Shown: in pieces, positions 58,966 through 64,000 of the stretch
Numbering within the stretch: the stretch's first letter is position 1
How the letters are laid out: each line of letters begins with the position of its first letter
NCBI RefSeq assembly: GCF_025465275.1
Contig: NZ_JAODNK010000084.1
Location: 18,631 to 82,630 of the forward strand
DNA: 64,000 nucleotides
From: Nocardia sp.
Lineage (GTDB): Bacteria > Actinomycetota > Actinomycetes > Mycobacteriales > Mycobacteriaceae
Direction: 5' to 3'
Notes under the pieces: model-generated
The model's database searches: none
Seen by the model: only the letters and a program-made list of their open reading frames with translations
Told to the model about the DNA's origin: nothing
Translations under genes and position numbers: made by a program

Positions 58966-59373
58966 TCAGCGCAACTGCCGGCGCTTGCGATTCGCGCGAG
59001 TGAAGTCCGAGCATTCGGCACATTCGGCGACGACCCGATGACGGCACTCGGTGAGGTGTTCCAGGAAGCGATCCGTCGCCCGCAGCAGGACGATCTGCTC
59101 CTGGATCTCGGAGCGCTTGTCTGCGATCAAGGCCAGCCGGCCGTCGTATTCACCGAGCCCGAGCTGCCGAATCTGGCCCAGCGACAACCCGGTTCGCTGC
59201 AGCTTGAGAATCAATCGGGCCACATCGAGATCATTTTCGTCATAGCTGCGATGCCCTGAGGGACTGCGCGACGGTTGCAGCAGTCCGACGGATTCCCAGT
59301 GCCGCAGCACGTGCGCCTCGATGCCGAGGGCGGCCGCGGCATCCCCGATCTTCATCTCCTGCATGGTGCTCAC
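58966..59373 (-). CDS. MerR-family regulator with C-terminal cysteines
   Basis: A 135-aa MerR regulator. Helix-turn-helix and wing: MKIGDAAAALGIEAHVLRHWESVGLLQPSRSPSGHRSYDENDL. A coiled-coil dimerisation helix follows (IADKRSEIQEQIVLLRATDRFLEHL), then Cys110, Cys118 and Cys121 in ECRHRVVAECAEC, which may bind metal or respond to thiol chemistry. The GTG start has GAGG 6 bases upstream; ATG 59364 is an alternative. Divergent from the metallo-hydrolase, its likely target, and convergent with the P450 gene. Confidence 0.88.
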   Translation of the reverse strand: MSTMQEMKIGDAAAALGIEAHVLRHWESVGLLQPSRSPSGHRSYDENDLDVARLILKLQRTGLSLGQIRQLGLGEYDGRLALIADKRSEIQEQIVLLRATDRFLEHLTECRHRVVAECAECSDFTRANRKRRQLR

Positions 59374-59470
59374 GATTGCCTCTTTACTTCATGTCGACCT
59401 TAAGTTTTAGCCTTCCATCAATCCCGGCGCCGCACCAGTCCGCCGGGCGAGGTGAACGGAGAGCGAGAAC

Positions 59471-60421
59471 ATGTCCGATCCAGTACACAGCCCGAGTTTC
59501 TTCGAATGCTGCGCGGCGGTAACCGGCCTCCTGCGGGGCGCGGTACGGCCGCGACCGGTAGATGAGCGATTCCTGCGGTCCATCACCGATGCGGGTCTGC
59601 CCACTCCCCACCGCACGGTGCGGGTGATCGCGCTGGCGCAGGCCCCGCGTGTGGTGCCGACCGCCATGGTCGTGGAGGGCACATTTGCGCCCCGGCGCAT
59701 CACCAACTCGCTGACCTCGTTCATCGTGCAGCACCCGGAGGCGACGTTCATCGTCGATCCGAGCGTCTGCCTCGATGCGGAAGACCGCGCGATCGCACAA
59801 CTACCGTCCGCGCTGCGCGGTGTGGTCCGCCCGCCCGCCGAGACCCTCGCGACCATTACCGCGCTGGGCCTCGAACCCGGGCTGCCGGCACCGGATTTCG
59901 CGCTGCCCACGCACGCGCACTGGGATCACGTCTGCGGACTGCTGGATATGCCGGGCTTGCCGATCCATATGCATCGCCCCGAGCACGAATGGATCAGCAC
60001 CGGCCCGCTCGTACCCGTCGGCGGCGTGCGCGACTCGCTGCTGGATCGGCCGCTGGTCGAATACGACCTGGACGGTCCGCCGGTGCTGACCTTCACCCGC
60101 AGCCGGGATCTGTTCGGCGACGGCAGCATTGTGCTGGTCGACCTGGCGGGCCACACACCCGGCAGCATCGGCGTTCTCGCCCATACCGAGCGCGGCTGGA
60201 TTCTGCTCGCGGGCGACGCTGCCTGGCACACGCTGCAAATCGACAAGATCCGTCAGAAGTCCAGCTTCCCGGGCAATTTCGTCGACACCGACCGCGAGGA
60301 AACCTTTAAGACGCTGCATCGGCTGCACCTGGCCAAACATTTCGCCACCGTCATCCCGACCCACGATCACGAGGCGACAAGGCAACTGGCCACCGAATCG
60401 GTGCAGCCGTCGCTGAATTGA
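59471..60421 (+). CDS. MBL-fold metallo-hydrolase
   Basis: A 316-aa metallo-beta-lactamase-fold hydrolase. The zinc motif is THAHWDHVCGL with His148, His150, Asp152 and His153. DLAGHTPGSIG gives the third His, LLAGDAAW the bridging Asp and PTHDHEAT the last His, so a dinuclear site is intact. Substrate unknown; members include lactonases, glyoxalases II and others. Divergent from the MerR gene. The intergenic region 59374-59470 has gtcgaccttaagt, which may belong to a MerR-type promoter. Confidence 0.9.
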   Translation: MSDPVHSPSFFECCAAVTGLLRGAVRPRPVDERFLRSITDAGLPTPHRTVRVIALAQAPRVVPTAMVVEGTFAPRRITNSLTSFIVQHPEATFIVDPSVCLDAEDRAIAQLPSALRGVVRPPAETLATITALGLEPGLPAPDFALPTHAHWDHVCGLLDMPGLPIHMHRPEHEWISTGPLVPVGGVRDSLLDRPLVEYDLDGPPVLTFTRSRDLFGDGSIVLVDLAGHTPGSIGVLAHTERGWILLAGDAAWHTLQIDKIRQKSSFPGNFVDTDREETFKTLHRLHLAKHFATVIPTHDHEATRQLATESVQPSLN

Positions 60422-60508
60422 CGACGACTACTGCGATGCGGTCACCGGGTGAATCCTGTAATCCTGCGGCTGTCAGCTGCCCGTTTCGGCTGTATCCCGG
60501 TGGCACCC

Positions 60509-61651
60509 CTATTTGCGGTAGTCGCGGAATGCGGCGCGCAAGTCGTCGATGATCAGGTCGGGTTCCTCCATGGCGGCGAAGTGGCCGCCACGGTCGAACT
60601 CGGTCCAGCGCACGATGTTGTGGTTCTGCTCGGCGATGCGGCGGACGGGGAGGGCGAGGTCGTGGGGCAGAACCGCTACGGCGACAGGCACATTGGTGTC
60701 AGGTTCGGTCTGGCCCCAGGTACCGGCGCCTTCGTAGTAGTAACGCGCCGACGAGCCTGCGGTGCCGTTGAGCCAGTAGATCATGACGTTGGTCAGCATG
60801 GCGTCGCGGTTGACGGCATCCTCGGGTACGTCGGCGGAGTCGGTCCAGTCCTTGAATCGTTCGACGATCCAAGCCATTTGACCCACCGGTGAGTCGGTGA
60901 GCGCGTAGGACAGGGTTTGCGGGCGGGTGGCTTGTAGCATCGCGTATGCGGTGAGCTGGTATTGGGCGCGGCTTGCCACCGCGAGGGCCCGCTGTTCGGC
61001 GGGATTGCCGGGGTCGGCGGTTTCTGCGGTGACGGTGGCGGAAGCGATCATCGTCACGTGGACCGCGGTCACGTGCTCGGCATCGATCACGGCCAGCTCA
61101 CGGGAAATGGCTGCGCCGGTGTCTTCGCCGTGCGCGGCGTAGCGGTCGTAGCCGAGACGCGCCATCAGCTGCGCCCACGCGCGCGCGGCCCGTGCGGTCG
61201 ACCAGCCGATGGCGGGGCCGGAGAACCCGTAGCCGGGGATGGTCGGCACAACGACGTGGAACGCGTCCTCCGCCTTGCCACCGTGCGCGACCGGGTCCGT
61301 CAGTGGCCCGATCACCTCGAGGAACTCCACGATCGATCCGGGCCATCCGTGCGTGAGAACCAATGGAAATGCCTCGGGCTCGGCCGACCGAACGTGGATG
61401 AAATGCAGGTCGTGGCCGTCGATCTCGGTGCGGAACTGGGGGAAGGAGTTGAGTCGGGCCTCCTGGGCTCGCCAGTCGTAGGTGTGCTGCCAGTAGCCGG
61501 CCAGTTCCTGGGTGTAATCGAGTGGAATGCCCTGTGCCCAGCCGACATCGGTGACCCCGTCGGGCCAGCGGGTGTCGTTCAGTCGCCGATTCAAGTCGTC
61601 GAGCTGCTCTTGGGGGATATCGATCCGGAAAGGTCTGATCTCGGTTCGCAT
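60509..61651 (-). CDS. Epoxide hydrolase (EHN-domain type), copy 2
   Basis: A 380-aa paralogue of the gene at 55946-57082, colinear along the whole length: EHN domain RPFRIDIPQEQLDDLNRRLNDTRWP, HGWPGS (His101), nucleophile Asp177 in YAAHGEDTGAAI, and His357 in FDRGGHFAAMEEPDL. The two copies keep Asp, His and lid tyrosines, so both should be active, perhaps on different epoxides. The nucleophile elbow is GED here and GGD in copy 1. ATG 61651 lies 21 bases from the shared operator repeat. Divergent from the WYL regulator. Confidence 0.9.
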   Translation of the reverse strand: MRTEIRPFRIDIPQEQLDDLNRRLNDTRWPDGVTDVGWAQGIPLDYTQELAGYWQHTYDWRAQEARLNSFPQFRTEIDGHDLHFIHVRSAEPEAFPLVLTHGWPGSIVEFLEVIGPLTDPVAHGGKAEDAFHVVVPTIPGYGFSGPAIGWSTARAARAWAQLMARLGYDRYAAHGEDTGAAISRELAVIDAEHVTAVHVTMIASATVTAETADPGNPAEQRALAVASRAQYQLTAYAMLQATRPQTLSYALTDSPVGQMAWIVERFKDWTDSADVPEDAVNRDAMLTNVMIYWLNGTAGSSARYYYEGAGTWGQTEPDTNVPVAVAVLPHDLALPVRRIAEQNHNIVRWTEFDRGGHFAAMEEPDLIIDDLRAAFRDYRK

Positions 61652-61672
61652 GACACCAACTCTAAAAGGCAC

Positions 61673-61693
61673 CTAGGACACCTACCGCCCTAG
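61673..61693. promoter_or_regulatory. Shared operator-like repeat, copy 2
   Basis: CTAGG (61673-61677), 11 bases, CCTAG (61689-61693), extended by one base each side to two CCTAGG palindromes. It sits between epoxide hydrolase copy 2 and the divergent WYL regulator, 21 bases from one start and 21 from the other. Confidence 0.65.
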
Positions 61694-61714
61694 GATTCGG
61701 GAAGAATGGGTCGC

Positions 61715-62674
61715 ATGCTCGAGACTTCAGCCCGACTGCTCCGATTGCTCTCGCTGCTGCAGACACCCCGCGATTGGACCGGGCGGGAACTCGCCCAACG
61801 CATGGACGTCGATATGCGCACCGTGCGCCGCGATATCGAGAAACTGCGCACCCTCGGCTATCCCGTGCACGCGGTCGCAGGTGCGGCGGGGTATCGACTG
61901 GGCGCCGGGGCCGTGCTGCCGCCACTATTGCTCGACGATGAGGAAGCCGTCGCCGTCGCCGTGGGATTGCGCACGGCTGCGGGTGGCACGATCGCCGGCA
62001 TCGAAGACAGTTCGCTGCGCGCGCTCACCAAACTCGAACAGGTGCTGCCCTCGCGCCTGCGCCATCGGATCTCCGCGCTGCAGGCTGCGACGGTGACCAT
62101 CCCGGCGGGCACCACGCCGGTCGATCCGGAAACACTCACCGCCATTGCCGGTGCGATTCGGGATCGGCATCAGCTGCGATTCGACTACCGCACGCATGAC
62201 GGCAGCACCGCGCGCCGGACCACCGAACCGCATCGGATCGTCCACACCGGACGACGCTGGTATCTGATCGGCTGGGACCTCGACCGCGCCGACTGGCGCA
62301 CCTACCGCGTCGACCGCCTGCAGCCACGCATCCCGACCGGACCGCGATTCCCTCCGCGCCCAGCTCCCGCGATCGATCTCGCCGACTTCCTCTCGCGCGG
62401 TGTGTCCACCGCCCCCTACCGCTACCAGGCCCGAATCACCTTGGACGTCTCGGCAACACAGGCCGCCGATCGAATCTCCGCCACGGTCGGTGTCATCGAG
62501 GCTGTCGACGCCACCTCCTGCCTGCTGCACACGGGGTCGAACTCACTCGACGAATTGGCTGTCTACGTAGGGCTTTTCGGCTTCGGATTCCGTGTGCACG
62601 AACCACCCGAACTCATCGACCACCTGAGCGCACTGATGCACCGCATCACCGCGGCCATCGCGCCCGGTCCTTGA
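61715..62674 (+). CDS. WYL-domain transcriptional regulator (YafY/DeoR-type)
   Basis: About 319 aa. The N-terminal helix-turn-helix LLRLLSLLQTPRDWTGRELAQRMDVDMRTVRRDIEKLRTLGYPVH is followed by LPPLLLDDEEAVAVAVGLR and a WYL domain with HRIVHTGRRWYLIGWDLDRADWRTYRVDRL, the likely ligand or nucleic-acid-binding part. ATG 61715 is chosen for its Shine-Dalgarno spacing (GGGAAG); ATG 61706 is an alternative. Divergent from epoxide hydrolase copy 2. The CTAGG-N11-CCTAG repeat between them, repeated at copy 1, is its probable binding site. Confidence 0.85.
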   Translation: MLETSARLLRLLSLLQTPRDWTGRELAQRMDVDMRTVRRDIEKLRTLGYPVHAVAGAAGYRLGAGAVLPPLLLDDEEAVAVAVGLRTAAGGTIAGIEDSSLRALTKLEQVLPSRLRHRISALQAATVTIPAGTTPVDPETLTAIAGAIRDRHQLRFDYRTHDGSTARRTTEPHRIVHTGRRWYLIGWDLDRADWRTYRVDRLQPRIPTGPRFPPRPAPAIDLADFLSRGVSTAPYRYQARITLDVSATQAADRISATVGVIEAVDATSCLLHTGSNSLDELAVYVGLFGFGFRVHEPPELIDHLSALMHRITAAIAPGP

Positions 62675-62853
62675 TCAGCTGAGCGACGTACTCCCCTGGC
62701 ACCCGACTCAGCACATCAGGATCATCGACGACGGCCTCGGCAGACTCTTCTCGAAACGTATATCTCGCAGCTCACCCATCCCGCGGCAGTTGCCGACACC
62801 ATCTGCCGGACCATCGGCGCAGCGTCGAATTCCTCAGCAGCCCAATCATATTG
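62646..62853 (-). pseudogene. Possible decayed minus-strand gene
   Basis: Two overlapping frames look protein-like. One reads QYDWAAEEFDAAPMVRQMVSATAAGW. The next, after a one-base shift around 62760, reads FREESAEAVVDDPDVLSRV then VPGEYVAQLIKDRARW to TGA at 62646-62648. Neither has a start or is long enough alone. They overlap the 3' end of the WYL gene. No family recognised, and chance is possible. Confidence 0.3.
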
Positions 62854-62872
62854 ACAGCCGTCGCGGCGAGGC

Positions 62873-64000
62873 TCAGCTCACGGCAGCGCCGAACCACCTG
62901 GGCAGCCGGCTGAGCAGCTCCTGCTGGTCTTCACCGACCCACGCCACGTAGCCGTCCGGCCGTAGCAGTACGGCGGGCACGTCCAGCTCCTCGCTCACGT
63001 CGATGACGTGGTCGACCCGATCTTCCCAGCCCTCCACCGAAAGCAAGCCGGTCTGGTCGAGCAGTAGTCCACGGCCGGTATGCATCAGGTCGTAGAGGCG
63101 ACCACGCTTCAACCCGATGTCCCGCAGCCGTCGGCCGAGCAGTTCGGGTCCCTCACCGAGGTCGTAGCGGATCCCGATCGCGGTGACCTTTTCTGTCAGG
63201 TACCGGTTGACCTGCTCCATGTCCATCAGTTCCGACAGCAGCCTGCGCACGGACCGGGGACCCGGCTCGGTGGACATCAGCTCGGACTGCACGCGGGTGT
63301 TGTTCAGTACGTCGGCGGCGACCGGGTGTCGTTCGGACTCGTAGGTGTCCAGTATTCCTGCCGGTGCCCAGCCGTTGATTTCGGCGGCGAGTTTCCAGCC
63401 GAGGTTGAAGGCGTCCTGGATGCCGAGGTTGAGGCCTTGTCCGCCCAGCGGTGGGTGGACGTGTGCGGCGTCGCCTGCGAGCAGTACGCGGCCGACCCGG
63501 TATTGCTCGGCTTGGCGGGTGGCATCGCCGAAGCGGGAGAGCCAGCGCGGCGAATGCACGCCGAAGTCGGTGCCGGCGAACACATGTAGCTGTTTCTTGA
63601 ACTCTTCGAGGGTCGGCGGGACCGACCGCTCCTCGGCCACGCCCTCGGCGGGCACGACGATGCGGTACACCCCGTCCCCGGAGGGCCCGGCGCCGAATCC
63701 CTTGTAGGTCTTGCGAACCTCGGCCACCACGGCGTTCAGCGTCTCCGGTGGCGCGGTCACCTCCATCTCGCCCAGTAGCCACTCGACTTTGCTTGACTCA
63801 CCGGGGAATTCGACGCCCAGCAGCTTGCGCACCGTGCTGCGGCCACCGTCGCAACCGACGAGATACCGCGAGTGCAGCTGCGTGCCGTCGGCCAGCTCGA
63901 CGGTCACCCCGTCCTCGTTTCGACTCAACCCGACCAGCTCGCAGCCGCGCCGGATATCGACGCCGAGTTCGATGGCGTGCTCGGCCAGGAGGCGGTCGGT
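62873..64000 (-). CDS. rox: Rifampicin monooxygenase (partial, 5' end outside window)
   Basis: 375 C-terminal residues of a class A FAD monooxygenase. Reading into the edge gives LLAEHAIELGVDIRRGCELVGLSRNEDGVTVELADG, then YLVGCDGGRSTVRKLLG (DG motif for FAD/NADPH), GRVLLAGDAAHVHPPLGGQGLNLGIQDAFNLGWKL (GD motif) and a thioredoxin-like C-domain with VLLRPDGYVAWVGEDQQELL. It matches my memory of Nocardia farcinica RIFMO (473 aa) almost residue for residue, so about 98 residues with the N-terminal GxGxxG lie outside. That enzyme hydroxylates rifampicin and leads to its linearisation, conferring resistance. Confidence 0.9.
   Translation of the reverse strand, partial: TDRLLAEHAIELGVDIRRGCELVGLSRNEDGVTVELADGTQLHSRYLVGCDGGRSTVRKLLGVEFPGESSKVEWLLGEMEVTAPPETLNAVVAEVRKTYKGFGAGPSGDGVYRIVVPAEGVAEERSVPPTLEEFKKQLHVFAGTDFGVHSPRWLSRFGDATRQAEQYRVGRVLLAGDAAHVHPPLGGQGLNLGIQDAFNLGWKLAAEINGWAPAGILDTYESERHPVAADVLNNTRVQSELMSTEPGPRSVRRLLSELMDMEQVNRYLTEKVTAIGIRYDLGEGPELLGRRLRDIGLKRGRLYDLMHTGRGLLLDQTGLLSVEGWEDRVDHVIDVSEELDVPAVLLRPDGYVAWVGEDQQELLSRLPRWFGAAVS

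Noticed and set aside
57103..61694. CCTAGG palindromes as a transposon or attachment-site trace
   Set aside because: Spacing and position relative to two paralogous promoters fit operators better, and no integrase or target duplication is seen.

Overview
The window is chromosomal DNA of a high-GC actinomycete, most probably a Nocardia. The support is GC-rich third positions, frequent GTG and TTG starts, very tight start/stop overlaps, a nuo operon preceded by a Rv3143-type response-regulator gene as in mycobacteria, and a gene at the right edge that reads almost residue for residue like the rifampicin monooxygenase I remember from Nocardia farcinica. No rRNA, tRNA, CRISPR array, insertion sequence or prophage was recognised, and no stretch longer than about 300 bases lacks a gene or gene relic.

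Region by region. 1-7.6 kb: the end of a MarR-type regulator, an MFS transporter gene broken by an in-frame TGA, a DUF4352 membrane-anchored protein, a VOC protein, an aminotransferase divergent from an HxlR regulator with a palindromic operator between them, a CBS protein, a MerA-like flavoprotein and a TetR remnant. 7.6-24 kb: the response regulator followed by nuoA-N, encoding the proton-pumping NADH:quinone oxidoreductase (complex I). Almost every junction is translationally coupled, and nuoH and nuoI are one open reading frame. 24-37.3 kb: alpha/beta hydrolases, a CocE-type hydrolase, SMP-30, a secreted SGNH lipase and several regulator/target pairs with visible inverted-repeat operators. 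37.3-41.5 kb: DoxX, an M3 oligopeptidase, two unknown proteins and an avidin-like biotin-binding protein without a signal peptide. 41.5-48.3 kb: narGHJI, the membrane-bound respiratory nitrate reductase, on the minus strand. 48.4-53.2 kb: an HdeD-like membrane protein, a LysR regulator, a 5'-truncated malate:quinone oxidoreductase relic, an amidase, a kinase relic and a small secreted protein. 53.2-62.7 kb: a regulator with two MerR domains divergent from an erythromycin-esterase-type enzyme, then a module of two epoxide hydrolases, a cytochrome P450, a MerR/metallo-beta-lactamase pair and a WYL regulator. 62.9-64 kb: rox, running off the window.

How the genes work together. Complex I and nitrate reductase both connect to the quinone pool, one feeding electrons in and the other discharging them to nitrate. 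The third quinone-linked enzyme here, mqo, is broken. The accessory half is rich in detoxification and resistance genes (epoxide hydrolases, P450, Ere, Rox, aldo-keto reductase), each beside a one-component regulator. The two epoxide hydrolase promoters share the inverted repeat CTAGG-N11-CCTAG, one copy lying in the intergenic region shared with the WYL regulator, which suggests a small local regulon. All family assignments were made by reading the sequence without database searches.
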